Origin: Paramesorhizobium endophyticum
GTDB lineage: Bacteria > Pseudomonadota > Alphaproteobacteria > Rhizobiales > Rhizobiaceae
Length of the DNA stretch: 64,000 nucleotides
Assembly: GCF_014640615.1 (NCBI RefSeq)
Contig: NZ_BMHH01000007.1
Coordinates: 62,001 to 126,000, forward strand
Reading direction: 5' to 3'
This document shows, piece after piece, positions 25,443 through 35,405 of the stretch. Under the pieces are notes generated by a model, which saw nothing but the letters and a program-made list of their open reading frames with translations, did no database searches and had not been told where the DNA came from. Numbering within the stretch: position 1 is the stretch's first letter; each line of letters begins with the position of its first letter. Position numbers and translations under genes: made by a program.

Positions 25443-27817
25443 TGGGATTGAGTAAAGCCCGCACGGTGTTGCCGGCGCGGCTCGCGTGGTTTCTGCGCGG
25501 GACGGCCTTGGCATGCGCCCTCACGGCCCCTACCCTATCCGACTCGTATGCGCAGGCGCAGAGCGAGTTCGGCAGCTCGTTCCAAACCGACCCCAACGCC
25601 AAGATGGTGTTGCAGGCGAACGAACTCGTCTATGACAACGATGCCCAGGCCGTGACCGCTCAAGGCGCGGTAAGGATCGAATATGACGGCAACCGCTTGG
25701 TTGCCGACAAGGTGACCTATAATCAGCGTACCAACCGGATGCTGGCGGAAGGGAATGTGGAGATCGTCGAGAAGGACGGCAACCGCATCTATTCCGACAA
25801 GATGGATGTCACCGACGATTTCCGCGACGGGTTCGTCAACAGCCTGCGCGTCGAGACGACGGACAATACGCGCTTCGTCGCCGAAAGCGCCGAACGCAGC
25901 GGTGGTGAAATCACGACCTTCAACAATGGCATCTACACCGCTTGCGAGGCTTGCAAGAAAGATCCAACCCGGCCGATGCTGTGGCAGGTCAAGGCGCGCA
26001 AGATCATCTGGAACGGGACCACGAAGACCGTGCGCTTCGAGCGCGGGCGCTTCGAAATGTTCGGCATGCCGCTTGCCTATTTTCCAGCCTTCGAAATGGC
26101 GGACCCAACGGTCAAGCGCAAGAGCGGCTTCCTCTTTCCCGGCTTCCGTTATGACGAAGACTTGGGCTTCGGCGTGCGTGGGTCTTATTTCTGGAATCTC
26201 GCACCCAATTACGACCTGACCTTTTCCACCACTGCCTATACCCAGCAGGGCTTCCTGGGCGAGGTGGAATGGCGTCACCGGCTGGAAAATGGCAGCTATA
26301 ATCTCCGTATAGCCGGCATCCATCAGAATAAGCCGGACGAGTTCGGTGGCGGCACCGTTGATCAGGTCAATACGGACCGCGGCATGGTCGCCTCCAAGGG
26401 CAAGTTCGAGATCAACCCACGCTGGACCTTCGGCTGGAACGTCATTGCCCAGTCGGACAAGAATTTCAGCCGGACCTACGGCCTGGCAGGGTACTCAGAC
26501 CAAGTGATCAAGAACGAGGTTTACTTAAGTGGCCTGGGCGATCGAAGCTATTTCAACCTGCATTTCTATAAGTTCAATGTGCAGGAAAGCGTATTGCCCG
26601 GCAGCGAGTGGGAGATCAACTCCAGACAGCCCTGGGTGCTCCCGAGCATCGATTATTCCTATGTCGCGCCGGAGCCTGTCTATGGCGGCGAACTGAACTT
26701 CGACATGAATGTTCAGGGGATTTATCGCGAGAATGCCGACTTCAATCCCCCCAGTCCTTATACCCGCATGGGCGGCATCAACGGCACAAGCGGACGGATC
26801 ACGGGCGAGGCGGAGTGGAAGCGTACCTTCATGGCGCCAGGCGGTCTCGTCATAACACCACTGCTGGCGTTGCGAGGCGACGGGATCGGTGTCGACAGCA
26901 ATTTCGACACTTCGGCATATCAGCCCGACAGCACGATTGATGTCGTGCGTTCGGAGGCTTTCCGCGTCATGGCGACCGCGGGCCTCGAAATGCGCTGGCC
27001 GATCCTGTTCTCGACGACGAGCGCAACGCATGTCATCGAGCCGATGGCGCAAATCTTCCTGCGCAACAACGAACGCTACGCCGGACAATTGCCTAACGAA
27101 GACGCACAGAGTTTCGTCTTCGATGCGACGACGCTGTTCCAGCGTGACAAATTCTCCGGCTATGACCGTGTCGAAGGCGGCCATCGCGCCAATCTCGGCA
27201 TCCGTTATTCGGGCAATCTCAACAATGACTGGTCGCTCTATGGACTCGCCGGTCAATCCTTCCAGCTTGGCGGTGTGAACTCCTTCGCCGAAAGCGATTT
27301 TGTCAATGTAGGCGCCGAATCGGGCCTGGAGACGGCGCGTTCGGATTATGTCGCGATGATCGGAGCCTCTAATAATCGTGGGCTGACGCTTGCGGCGCGT
27401 GGGCGGTTCGACGAAGAAACGTTTGAATTGCGGCGCGGAGAGTTGGAGGCGGCGCAGAGCTGGTCGCGGTTGTCCGTTTCAATGCGCTATGCCTATATCG
27501 ATGCCCAGCCCCAATATGGCTATACGCGGAACCGTCAGGAAGTCGGCGGCGCGGCATCGCTGAAAGTGGCCGAGCATTGGAGCGTCTTCGGCGGCACCAC
27601 CTACGATTTGGTTTCGGAAACGCTCACCAACGTGTCCGCTGGCTTCGCCTATGACGACGAATGCTTCACCTATTCGATGACTGTCAGCCAGACTCGCAAT
27701 CCTCGCACCAATGGAGCCGTGGATGAAGAGCCCAAAACCACCATTGGCTTCAACATCGCGTTCCGCACGCTAGGCGATTTTGGATCGAGCACGGCTGCTC
27801 TCCCGCAGGATGAATAA
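25442..27817 (+). CDS. lptD: LPS-assembly protein LptD
   Basis: A 791-residue outer-membrane protein. The signal sequence (WFLRGTALACALTAPTLSDS) is followed by an OstA-like beta-jellyroll domain (about residues 45-180: MVLQANELVYDNDAQAVTA) and a large C-terminal beta-barrel. A Cys pair (ACEAC) and a C-terminal Cys (DDECFTY) fit the disulfides that LptD needs. The GTG start at 25442 sits 7 bases after AAGGAGG. It inserts LPS into the outer leaflet together with LptE. Confidence 0.94.
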   Translation: MGLSKARTVLPARLAWFLRGTALACALTAPTLSDSYAQAQSEFGSSFQTDPNAKMVLQANELVYDNDAQAVTAQGAVRIEYDGNRLVADKVTYNQRTNRMLAEGNVEIVEKDGNRIYSDKMDVTDDFRDGFVNSLRVETTDNTRFVAESAERSGGEITTFNNGIYTACEACKKDPTRPMLWQVKARKIIWNGTTKTVRFERGRFEMFGMPLAYFPAFEMADPTVKRKSGFLFPGFRYDEDLGFGVRGSYFWNLAPNYDLTFSTTAYTQQGFLGEVEWRHRLENGSYNLRIAGIHQNKPDEFGGGTVDQVNTDRGMVASKGKFEINPRWTFGWNVIAQSDKNFSRTYGLAGYSDQVIKNEVYLSGLGDRSYFNLHFYKFNVQESVLPGSEWEINSRQPWVLPSIDYSYVAPEPVYGGELNFDMNVQGIYRENADFNPPSPYTRMGGINGTSGRITGEAEWKRTFMAPGGLVITPLLALRGDGIGVDSNFDTSAYQPDSTIDVVRSEAFRVMATAGLEMRWPILFSTTSATHVIEPMAQIFLRNNERYAGQLPNEDAQSFVFDATTLFQRDKFSGYDRVEGGHRANLGIRYSGNLNNDWSLYGLAGQSFQLGGVNSFAESDFVNVGAESGLETARSDYVAMIGASNNRGLTLAARGRFDEETFELRRGELEAAQSWSRLSVSMRYAYIDAQPQYGYTRNRQEVGGAASLKVAEHWSVFGGTTYDLVSETLTNVSAGFAYDDECFTYSMTVSQTRNPRTNGAVDEEPKTTIGFNIAFRTLGDFGSSTAALPQDE

Positions 27818-27926
27818 TGCAGGGTGTACGAGGGCAAGGGCAGTCATCGTTTCGCCGCACTGCGCCATTTATAAATATTGAAGAAAAATGTGTCTTGCGG
27901 CCAGAATCCGGGGATCGAGAGTTAAG

Positions 27927-28877
27927 ATGATGAAACGAAGCAAGCGACTTTTCGCCGCCCTGCTGATAACCGGCATGGGCGTTGCGGCTATCGGCGATGC
28001 TTTCGTGCAGCCGGTCCAGGCGAACGAAATCCGGGTGCTGGTCGATGCCAATCCGATCACCAGCTTTGACATACAGCGGCGCGCGGCCTTCCTGAAACTG
28101 CAGCGCAAGACTGGCAATCTCAACGAGATCGCCAAGGAAGAGCTGATCAACGACATGCTGAAGCGCATGGAGATGAAGCGGCGCGGTATTGATATCTCCA
28201 AGAAGGAAATCGACGACGCCTTCGCCGGGTTCGCCTCGCGTAATAAGCTGACGCCCGCACAGCTCTCGGAGGTACTCAACAAGGCTGGCGTGACGCCTGA
28301 GCATTTCAAGACCTTCATCATGGTGCAAATGGGTTGGGGCCGGGTGCTGAGCGCAAAGGCCCGTTCCTCCGGCATGATCAGCGAGCAGGATGCAGTCCAG
28401 CGCATGCTGCAGCAGGGCGGGGCCAAGCCGAGCGCGACCGAGTATCAGCTGCAGCAGGTGATCTTCGTCATCCCCGCCGACAAGCGCAAGGAAATGATTC
28501 CGAGGCGCCGGCAGGAAGCCAATGCCTTCCGCGCTCGCTTCCAGAGCTGCGATACCACGCGGCAGCTGACCAAGGGCATGCTTGATGTGACGGTGCGCGA
28601 CCTCCCCCGGGTTCTGGAACCGCAACTGCCCGGCGACTGGGCGGACGACGTCAAGAAGACGGCGGCGGGCCGGACCACACCGGTTCATGACACAGACAAG
28701 GGCGTTGAGTTCCTCGCCATCTGCTCGACGCGCCAGGTTTCCAATGACCGCGTCGCCCAGCTCGTCTTCTCCATCCAGGATGCGGAGAAGAAAGTCGGCG
28801 GCGACAATGCGGGCGAGAAGCTTAGCGAGGATTACCTGAAAGAGCTGCGGGCCAAGGCTCGCATCGTCAATCGGTAG
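27927..28877 (+). CDS. SurA-like periplasmic chaperone / peptidyl-prolyl isomerase
   Basis: A 316-residue exported protein. The signal peptide (RLFAALLITGMGVAAIG) ends near VQANE. The SurA N-terminal domain follows (IRVLVDANPITSFDIQRRA), and the central region (YQLQQVIFVIPAD) corresponds to a divergent parvulin domain. Its position between lptD and pdxA is the classic surA position, and it probably helps fold outer-membrane proteins, including LptD. Whether the isomerase site is active is uncertain. ATG 27927 is chosen for its MMKRSKRL start. Confidence 0.88.
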   Translation: MMKRSKRLFAALLITGMGVAAIGDAFVQPVQANEIRVLVDANPITSFDIQRRAAFLKLQRKTGNLNEIAKEELINDMLKRMEMKRRGIDISKKEIDDAFAGFASRNKLTPAQLSEVLNKAGVTPEHFKTFIMVQMGWGRVLSAKARSSGMISEQDAVQRMLQQGGAKPSATEYQLQQVIFVIPADKRKEMIPRRRQEANAFRARFQSCDTTRQLTKGMLDVTVRDLPRVLEPQLPGDWADDVKKTAAGRTTPVHDTDKGVEFLAICSTRQVSNDRVAQLVFSIQDAEKKVGGDNAGEKLSEDYLKELRAKARIVNR

Positions 28878-28904
28878 AGCAATTATTGTTTTGATGGAAA
28901 TGCT

Positions 28905-29077
28905 AGGCGCCCCCCTCTGTCCTGCCGGACATCTCCCCCGCAAGGGGGGAGATTACGCCTTCATTGATGCTCGGCTTCAATCGCCAGCGTTGCAGAATGA
29001 GGGCCGCGCGTCATTCCAGCCAATCTCCCCCCTCGCGGGGGAGATGTCCGGCAGGACAGAGGGGGGCGCTGTCTCGC
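28905..29077. repeat. Bru-RS-like palindromic repeat between surA and pdxA
   Basis: Outer arms AGGCGCCCCCCTCTGTCCTG and the reverse complement at 29061-29077 frame two inner arms: CATCTCCCCC..GGGGGAGAT on the left and CAATCTCCCCCC..GGGGGAGATG on the right. About 75 bases of unrelated sequence lie between the inner arms. It sits within the envelope operon, 28 bases after surA and 31 before pdxA. Confidence 0.85.
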
Positions 29078-29108
29078 CGGTGCGTCCCATTAAAGGCGGA
29101 ACACTCCA

Positions 29109-30119
29109 ATGCTACCGCTAGCCGTCAGTGGCGGCGACCCGTCCGGCGTCGGACCGGAAATTGCCATCGCCGCCTGGAAACGGCGCGAGGCGGAGAATAT
29201 TCCAGCCTTTTTCCTCATTGCCGATCCAGACCTTATCGCCGCACGGGCGCGAAGCCTTGGCGAGACCATTCCGATTAAAATCTGCGAGCCGGAAGAGGCG
29301 GCGGCGCTGTTTGGCGATTTCCTGCCCATCGTGCCGCTGAAAAACCGCCAGATCGACAGCCCCGGCAAGCCGCGTGCCGAAAACGCCGCAGGGACGATCG
29401 AGGCGATCGAACGGGCGGTAACGTACACCTTCGAAGGGCGTGCTGCGGCGGTCGTCACCTGCCCCATTGCCAAGAAGCCGCTTTATGAGGCGGGCTTTGC
29501 GCATCCCGGCCATACGGAGTTCCTCGCCGCGCTTGCCGAGAAATATACGGGAACGCCCTCTACCCCCGTAATGATGCTGGCGGGGCCGCAATTGCGCGCC
29601 GTGCCGGTGACGATCCATATTCCGCTGGCGGAAGTGCCGAAGCAATTGACGACCCAAGACATCGTCGCCGTGTCGCGCATCACCGCGCGGGAATTGCGGG
29701 AGAGGTTCGGCATTGCTCATCCGCGCCTCGCAATATCGGGGCTAAACCCGCATGCGGGCGAAGGCGGCGCGATGGGCAAGGAGGACGATGCCATCATCCG
29801 TCCCGCCATCGAGACGCTGGCGGCTGAGGGCATTGCCGTGCGCGGCCCCCTCCCCGCCGACACAATGTTCCACCCCGCCGCCCGCGCTACCTATGACGCG
29901 GCGGTGTGCATGTATCATGATCAGGCGCTGATCCCCGCCAAGGCGCTCGCCTTCGACGAGACGGTGAATGTCACGCTCGGGTTGCCCTTCATCCGGACCT
30001 CGCCCGATCACGGCACGGCTTTCGACATCGCCGGAAAGGGCATCGCCAAGCCCGACAGCCTGATTGCAGCGCTCCGGCTCGCCCGCACGCTCGCGGACAA
30101 TGCGCGTAACGCCGCATGA
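29109..30119 (+). CDS. pdxA: 4-hydroxythreonine-4-phosphate dehydrogenase
   Basis: A 336-residue PdxA. The start [17 protein letters not shown] is the family signature; the metal-binding His residues occur in GHTEFLA and [11 protein letters not shown], and NPHAGEGG is conserved. It oxidises 4-phosphohydroxy-L-threonine in pyridoxal phosphate synthesis. Its stop overlaps the rsmA start (ATGA). The surA-pdxA-rsmA order is widely conserved in Gram-negatives. Confidence 0.96.
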   Translation: MLPLAVSGGDPSGVGPEIAIAAWKRREAENIPAFFLIADPDLIAARARSLGETIPIKICEPEEAAALFGDFLPIVPLKNRQIDSPGKPRAENAAGTIEAIERAVTYTFEGRAAAVVTCPIAKKPLYEAGFAHPGHTEFLAALAEKYTGTPSTPVMMLAGPQLRAVPVTIHIPLAEVPKQLTTQDIVAVSRITARELRERFGIAHPRLAISGLNPHAGEGGAMGKEDDAIIRPAIETLAAEGIAVRGPLPADTMFHPAARATYDAAVCMYHDQALIPAKALAFDETVNVTLGLPFIRTSPDHGTAFDIAGKGIAKPDSLIAALRLARTLADNARNAA

Positions 30120-30937
30120 GCATCGACAGCCTGCCTCCCTTGCGCGACGTGATCGAGCGCCATGGCCTGATGGCGAAGAAGTCGCTCGGCCAGAACTTCC
30201 TGCTTGACCTCAATTTGACGGCAAAGATCGCCCGCACCGCCGGAGATCTGACCGGCCAACCGGTGATCGAGGTCGGCCCCGGCCCCGGCGGGCTGACGCG
30301 GGCGCTGCTCGCCCAAGGCGCGCTGGTGACGGCGATCGAGCGCGACGAGCGCTGCCTGCCTGCGCTGGAGGAGGTCGCAGCGCATTATCCGGAACGGCTC
30401 AATGTCATTTCCGGCGACGCGCTGGAACAGGATTTCGCCAGTCTGACGCCCGATGGCAAAAAGCCGCGCATCGTCGCCAACCTGCCCTACAATGTCGGCA
30501 CGCAATTGCTGCTGAACTGGCTGCTGGCTGAGCCATGGCCCCCCTTCTACGCCTCGATGACGCTGATGTTCCAGCGCGAGGTGGCGGAGCGCATCGTCGC
30601 CAAGCCCGGCAGCGAGGCCTATGGCAGGCTGGGCGTGCTTGCGGGATGGCGGACGGAAGCGAAGATCGCCTTCGACGTGCCGCCGCAAGCCTTCACCCCG
30701 CCGCCCAAAGTGACCTCGTCGGTCGTGCATCTCATCCCGCGCGAGACGCCGCTCGCCTGCGACGCCACAAGGCTGGGCCGGGTGACACAGGCGGCATTCG
30801 GCCAGCGGCGCAAGATGCTGCGGCAGAGCCTCAAATCGCTCGGCGGCGAGGCGCTGCTGGAAAAGACCGGGATCGACGGCACACGGCGGGCGGAAACGCT
30901 GAGCGTGGAAGAATTCGTGGCGCTCGCCAACGCTTAG
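30116..30937 (+). CDS. rsmA: 16S rRNA (A1518/A1519) dimethyltransferase
   Basis: A 273-residue KsgA/Rsm[16 protein letters not shown], the SAM motif [15 protein letters not shown], the catalytic NLPYNVGT and FQREVAERI are all present. It dimethylates two adjacent adenines near the 3' end of 16S rRNA. It overlaps pdxA by four bases. Confidence 0.97.
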   Translation: MSIDSLPPLRDVIERHGLMAKKSLGQNFLLDLNLTAKIARTAGDLTGQPVIEVGPGPGGLTRALLAQGALVTAIERDERCLPALEEVAAHYPERLNVISGDALEQDFASLTPDGKKPRIVANLPYNVGTQLLLNWLLAEPWPPFYASMTLMFQREVAERIVAKPGSEAYGRLGVLAGWRTEAKIAFDVPPQAFTPPPKVTSSVVHLIPRETPLACDATRLGRVTQAAFGQRRKMLRQSLKSLGGEALLEKTGIDGTRRAETLSVEEFVALANA

Positions 30938-31059
30938 CTGGCGCGCTTTTCCTCCCGCTATTTCCTGATGAACTCCTCCGTAAAAAGCAGAAGACATCGC
31001 GCTATAAAAGGCATATTGGCCTATAGTCTTCTACTGCCTTCCTTCGGAATCATCCCATC

Positions 31060-31983
31060 GTGGCGCTTTCTCCAAATATTCGCAGCTCGGTTTACATGAT
31101 GCTGGCCATGGCCACGTTCACGATCAATGATTCCATCACCAAATATCTCTCCGAAAGCATGAATGTCGGGCAGATCATGTTCCTGCGCGGTATTCTCGCC
31201 ACCACGGTGGTGCTGCTGCTCGCCAAGCAGCAGAAGGCGTTGGTCGCGCCACGCAACATGATGCATCCGATGGTGCTGCTGCGCGCGCTCGGGGAACTCG
31301 GCGCGACCATCACCTATCTCGTCGCGCTGGCGCATTTGTCGCTGGGCTTCACCTCGGCGGTGTTCCAGTCCGTTCCGCTCGCTGTGACGCTGCTTGCCGC
31401 GCTTTTCCTGAAGGAGCAGGTCGGCTGGCGGCGCTGGCTTGCCATCACCATCGGCTTTGTCGGGGTGCTTATCATCATCCGCCCCGGCGCTGACGGCATC
31501 AACCCTTACGCGGCGGTGCTGCTCGTCGGGGTGCTCTTCACCGCCTGCCGCGACTTGGCGACACGGCGCGTGCCGCAGACGATGCCTACGCTGATGATTT
31601 CGGCGCTGACCTCGTTCATCGTCACGCTGACCGGCGCCTGCCTCATCCATCCCATGGGCGGCTGGGTTGAGCCAAGCTGGGAGGAAATCGGCTTCCTCAT
31701 GGTCGCCTCGATCCTGCTCCTCATCGGCTATCATTTCGTCATCCTGGCGATGCGCACGGGCGAAATTTCCTTTGTCGCACCCTTCCGCTATACGAGCCTG
31801 CTCTGGGCGATCCTGCTCGGCTTCGTCATCTTCGGCGATATTCCCGATCTTCCCATGATCGTCGGCTCCGTTATTGTCGTCCTCAGCGGCATTTATATGC
31901 TCTATCGCGAGAGCGTCGTCATCAGGCGCGCGCGGCTTGCCGATAAAGCGTCGGAAGCGGCGGCGGTCAGGGAGGCGGCGTAA
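31060..31983 (+). CDS. EamA/DMT-family transporter
   Basis: A 307-residue ten-segment membrane protein: TINDSITKYLSESMNVGQIM early, LSLGFTSAVFQSVPL in the first EamA repeat, and FVAPFRYTSLLWAILLGF in the second. The GTG at 31060 is the likely start, with ATG 31096 as a shorter option. The mobA ATG follows its stop by one base, so it heads a transporter-mobA-mobB unit. The substrate is unknown; a link to molybdenum cofactor is suggested only by position. Confidence 0.85.
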   Translation: MALSPNIRSSVYMMLAMATFTINDSITKYLSESMNVGQIMFLRGILATTVVLLLAKQQKALVAPRNMMHPMVLLRALGELGATITYLVALAHLSLGFTSAVFQSVPLAVTLLAALFLKEQVGWRRWLAITIGFVGVLIIIRPGADGINPYAAVLLVGVLFTACRDLATRRVPQTMPTLMISALTSFIVTLTGACLIHPMGGWVEPSWEEIGFLMVASILLLIGYHFVILAMRTGEISFVAPFRYTSLLWAILLGFVIFGDIPDLPMIVGSVIVVLSGIYMLYRESVVIRRARLADKASEAAAVREAA

Positions 31984-31984
31984 G

Positions 31985-32596
31985 ATGGCCGCGCCGCCCA
32001 AGCTCATGGGCGTGATCCTCGCCGGAGGGCGCTCGACGCGCATGGGCGGCGGCGACAAGGGCCTCCTGCCTCTGGGCGGCAAGCCTGTCATTGCCCATGT
32101 CATCGCGCGGCTTCACCCGCAACTGCCCGATCTCATCATCAACGCCAATGGCGACCCCGCCCGCTTTCAGCCATTCGGGCTGCCGGTGGTGGGAGACAGG
32201 ATTCCCGGCTTCAAAGGCCCCCTCGCCGGACTTCACGCGACGATGCGATATGCGGCTGGAAAGGGCGCGAGCCATGTGGTGACAACCGCCGCCGATACGC
32301 CCTTCCTTCCTCCTGATCTAGTAAGTCGCCTCGTGACGGCGGCAGAAGTAGCGGACATTGTGCTGGCGGCATCGGGCGGCAATGTACATCCCGTTGCCGG
32401 CCTCTGGCCCGTGGCGCTGGAAGCTGACCTTGCCGCTTTTCTCAACAGCGGCGAGAAGCCGGGCATGCGCGCCTGGGCCAGCCGATACCGTGTGGCGGAA
32501 GCTGATTTTCCCGACAACGCCAATGCTTTCTTCAACATCAATACGCCGCAGGACCTTGCGCGGGCGGCGGAATTGCTGGCAAAACTCAAGTCATGA
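31985..32596 (+). CDS. mobA: Molybdenum cofactor guanylyltransferase
   Basis: A 203-residue MobA. VILAGGRSTRMGGGDKGLLP is the nucleotidyl-transferase motif with its GG and Lys residues, and GPLAGLHA and the TAADTPF (metal-binding Asp) stretches follow. It joins GMP to Mo-molybdopterin to make MGD. It is coupled to mobB (four-base overlap). Confidence 0.95.
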   Translation: MAAPPKLMGVILAGGRSTRMGGGDKGLLPLGGKPVIAHVIARLHPQLPDLIINANGDPARFQPFGLPVVGDRIPGFKGPLAGLHATMRYAAGKGASHVVTTAADTPFLPPDLVSRLVTAAEVADIVLAASGGNVHPVAGLWPVALEADLAAFLNSGEKPGMRAWASRYRVAEADFPDNANAFFNINTPQDLARAAELLAKLKS

Positions 32597-33102
32597 GCGA
32601 ACAACGCATTTTCGGCATCACCGGCTGGAAGAATTCCGGCAAGACCACCCTCACCGTCCGTCTCGTCGAGGAACTGACGCGGCGCGGCTGGCGCATCGCG
32701 ACGATCAAGCACGCGCACCATGATTTCGACATCGACCATGAGGGCACCGACTCCTTTCGCCACCGCAAGGCCGGGGCGGGCGAAGTGGCCATCGTGTCCG
32801 CCCGCCGCTGGGCGCTGGTGCATGAACTGGACAATGAGGACGAGCCCTTGCTCGAAGCCATCGTCGCGCGGATGAGCCCCTGCGATCTCGTTCTCGTGGA
32901 GGGCTATAAGCGCGATTCTCACAAGAAGATCGAGGTGCGCCGCCTCGAAGGCCGCAAGGGCGAGCCGCTTTCTGCAAGCGATCCCAACATCGTCGCCGTC
33001 GCCGCCGATCACCCGGTTTCGGGCGAAAGCGCCCCGGTTTTCGATCTAAACGACATCATCCGCATCGCCGATTTCGTCGAGGTTCAGAGCGGATTGCGCT
33101 GA
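32593..33102 (+). CDS. mobB: Molybdopterin-guanine dinucleotide biosynthesis protein B
   Basis: A 169-residue P-loop protein: GITGWKNSGKTTLTVRL is the Walker A start and DLVLVEGYKRDSHKKIEV is the family hallmark. It binds GTP and assists MobA. It is coupled to mobA and ends the transporter-mobAB unit. The cofactor made here is of the type used by the oxidoreductase at 1550-3655. Confidence 0.93.
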   Translation: MSEQRIFGITGWKNSGKTTLTVRLVEELTRRGWRIATIKHAHHDFDIDHEGTDSFRHRKAGAGEVAIVSARRWALVHELDNEDEPLLEAIVARMSPCDLVLVEGYKRDSHKKIEVRRLEGRKGEPLSASDPNIVAVAADHPVSGESAPVFDLNDIIRIADFVEVQSGLR

Positions 33103-33292
33103 AAATGCGTCGATATGTCATGCGCACGGTTCTTCTCATCGGCGGGGAAAAGCCGCGAATAGCTGTTGCTTTTGCTCGTAAAATAGTGGGATTATTCGCC
33201 GATAGGCGTGGCTATACGCGCCTGCCGCCCGAAGGCTGAACCAAAAAGAAGACGGGGAACAGCCGGGCATGAACAAAAGGGGTCTAGACAAA

Positions 33293-34093
33293 ATGCGTAT
33301 TATGAAGCGCTTCGCTCTTGCAGCGTCCGCGGCCGCCGTTGCCTTGACGATGGGCGCGATTGCAATGAACACCGCCCAGGCGGAAGACAAGCTGAAGCTC
33401 ACCATCGCCTCCGAAGGCGCCTACCCGCCCTTCAACACGCTGACGCCTGACGGCAAGCTGGAAGGCTTCGATATCGACATCGCCAAGGCGCTGTGCGACC
33501 AGATGAAGGCGGAATGCACCTTCGTGACCCAGGATTGGGACGGCGCAATTCCCGCCTTGCAGGCCGGCAAGTTCGATGCCTTCATCGCATCCATGTCGAT
33601 CACCGACGAGCGGAAGAAGCAGGTCGACTTCTCCAATAAATATTACAATACCCCCCCGGCCGTCATCGCGCCGAAGGATTCCGGCATCGCGGGCGCGACC
33701 AAGGAAGCCCTCGCCGGCAAGACTATCGGCGCGCAGGGCTCCACCACCCACCTCACCTATGCTGAAAAGACCTTCACCGACAGCACGGTCAAATCCTATC
33801 CGACCGCCGAGGAATATTTCCTCGACCTGACCAATGGCCGTATCGACGCAGCGACCGACGATATCGTCGTGCTCAAGAAGTTCCTGAACACGCCGGAAGG
33901 CGAATGCTGCAAGGTTGTCGGCACCATCAAGCCGGTTGACGAGATCCACGGCCCCGGCGCCGGCGTCGCCATCAAGAAGGGCCGTCCTGAACTGGTCGCC
34001 AAGTTCAACGAAGCCATCGCCGCCATCCGCGCCAATGGCGAATACAAGAAGATCAACGACAAGTATTTCGACTTCGACGCCTACGGCGAGTGA
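33293..34093 (+). CDS. Polar amino-acid ABC transporter substrate-binding protein, copy 1
   Basis: A 266-residue periplasmic binding protein with signal peptide (MRIMKRFALAASAAAVAL, cut after AQA-E). EGAYPPFNTL, GFDIDIAKALCDQMK and DWDGAIPALQAGKFDA are typical of the lysine/arginine/ornithine/histidine-binding (ArgT/HisJ) group. Two Cys pairs are visible, including ECCK. It is closely similar along its length to the next gene, copy 2, and both share similar leaders and terminators, so they arose by tandem duplication. Permeases lie 1.4 kb downstream. Confidence 0.9.
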   Translation: MRIMKRFALAASAAAVALTMGAIAMNTAQAEDKLKLTIASEGAYPPFNTLTPDGKLEGFDIDIAKALCDQMKAECTFVTQDWDGAIPALQAGKFDAFIASMSITDERKKQVDFSNKYYNTPPAVIAPKDSGIAGATKEALAGKTIGAQGSTTHLTYAEKTFTDSTVKSYPTAEEYFLDLTNGRIDAATDDIVVLKKFLNTPEGECCKVVGTIKPVDEIHGPGAGVAIKKGRPELVAKFNEAIAAIRANGEYKKINDKYFDFDAYGE

Positions 34094-34124
34094 GCCGGAC
34101 CGTCTGATCGAGATTTGAATTTGA

Positions 34125-34156
34125 AAAAGCGGCGGGCAATTTGTTCCGCCGCTTTT
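34125..34156 (+). terminator. Rho-independent terminator after binding-protein copy 1
   Basis: AAAAGCGGCGG (34125-34135), ten-base loop, CCGCCGCTTTT (34146-34156) followed by G and T residues. An 11-base stem. A matching terminator follows copy 2. Confidence 0.88.
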
Positions 34157-34175
34157 GTTGTAATGGTGCGCCAAA

Positions 34176-34344
34176 TACCCCCCTCTGCCCTGCCGGGCAT
34201 CTCCCCCACAAGGGGGGAGATTGGCTGTCAGAACCACTTTCGCTAATCACCAACGTCGCAAGATTAGGTGCCGTCATCAATGAAGGTCGATCTCCCCTCT
34301 TGTGGGGGAGATGCCCGGCAGGGCAGACGGGGTTACTGTCCCGC
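34176..34344. repeat. Bru-RS-like palindromic repeat between the two binding-protein genes
   Basis: The left outer arm ACCCCCCTCTGCCCTGCCGG and the right outer arm near 34316-34330 are reverse complements with a few changes, with inner arms CATCTCCCCCACAAGGGGGG and ATCTCCCCTCTTGTGGGGGA. It sits just after the terminator of copy 1 and about 160 bases before copy 2, so it may have been inserted at, or after, the duplication junction. Confidence 0.8.
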
Positions 34345-34503
34345 CAAGGCTTCTAAGAGCAGGCGACACTTCGAACCCTATTGCTTTTAAACCGGAAATA
34401 ATGGGAATATTCCTCCCATAGGCGGCTTTTGCCGTCACTTGAGTTCCATGCTGCATAAAAAGATGGGGAACGGCTTGGGACTTGCAGATACAGGAGTATC
34501 ATC

Positions 34504-35304
34504 ATGCGTATCATGAAGCGTTTCGCTCTTGCGGCATCCGCAGCCGTCGTCGCCGTGACCATGGGCGCTATCGCGGTCAATACCGCGCAGGCTCAGGACA
34601 AACTGAAGCTGACCATCGCTTCCGAAGGCGCTTATCCGCCCTTCAACACGCTTTCTCCCGATGGCAAGCTGGAAGGCTTCGACATCGACATCGCCAAGGC
34701 GCTCTGCGATCAGATGAAGGCGGAATGCAGCTTCGTCACCCAGGATTGGGACGGCGCTATTCCCGCCCTGCAGGCCGGCAAGTTCGACGCCTATATCGCG
34801 GTCATGTCGATCACGCCTGAGCGGGAGAAGCAGGTCGATTTCACCAGCAAATATATGAGCACGCCGCCGGCCGTCGTCGCGCCCAAGGATACGGATATCA
34901 AGGGCATCACAAAGGAAGATCTCGCCGGCAAGACCATCGGCGTGCAGGGGTCGACCACTTTTTCCAATTTTTCGGAAAAGACCTACACGGACAGCGATAT
35001 CAAATCCTACCCGACCGCCGAGGAATATCAGCTTGATCTGGCCAATGGCCGTCTCGACGCGGCTGTCGACGATCGCGTGGTGATCGAAAATTGGCTGAAG
35101 ACGGCCGACGGCGCCTGCTGCAAGATTATCGGCTCCGCCAAGGCGGACCCCGCGATTTTCGGCCCCGGCATGGGCATCGCCATCAAGAAGGGGCGGCCTG
35201 AACTGGTGAAGAAGTTCAACGACGCCCTCGCCGCCATCCGCGCCAACGGCACTTACAAGAAGATCAACGACAAATATTTCGATTTCGACGTTTATGGCGA
35301 TTGA
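34504..35304 (+). CDS. Polar amino-acid ABC transporter substrate-binding protein, copy 2
   Basis: A 266-residue paralogue of the preceding gene, with the same start (MRIMKRFALAASAA), length and landmarks (EGAYPPFNTL, GFDIDIAKALCDQMK, DWDGAIPALQAGKFDA, and CCKIIG). Differences cluster in the middle and C-terminal lobe (for example KYMSTPPAVVAPKDTDIKG against KYYNTPPAVIAPKDSGIAG), so ligand preference may differ. The upstream 120 bases resemble those of copy 1. It is nearer to the permease genes and probably works with them. Confidence 0.9.
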   Translation: MRIMKRFALAASAAVVAVTMGAIAVNTAQAQDKLKLTIASEGAYPPFNTLSPDGKLEGFDIDIAKALCDQMKAECSFVTQDWDGAIPALQAGKFDAYIAVMSITPEREKQVDFTSKYMSTPPAVVAPKDTDIKGITKEDLAGKTIGVQGSTTFSNFSEKTYTDSDIKSYPTAEEYQLDLANGRLDAAVDDRVVIENWLKTADGACCKIIGSAKADPAIFGPGMGIAIKKGRPELVKKFNDALAAIRANGTYKKINDKYFDFDVYGD

Positions 35305-35324
35305 GGCCGCGTTTTGATGGAGGC

Positions 35325-35398
35325 GCCAACGGCCCCCTCTGTCGGCCTAAGCTTGCCGAAGGGCGAGCAAAGGGGGGGTACTGTCCCGCCAGCATCTG
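35325..35398. repeat. Remnant of a Bru-RS-like repeat
   Basis: CCCCCTCTGTCGGCCTAAGC, then a GGGGGG tract and CTGTCCCGCC recall the ends of the complete copies, but the middle is shorter and changed. It lies in the gap after binding-protein copy 2. Confidence 0.5.
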
Positions 35399-35405
35399 AA
35401 TAAAC

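Noticed and set aside
28905-29077. CRISPR array
   Set aside because: The repeats in this window are isolated inverted pairs, not a series of identical direct repeats with unique spacers.
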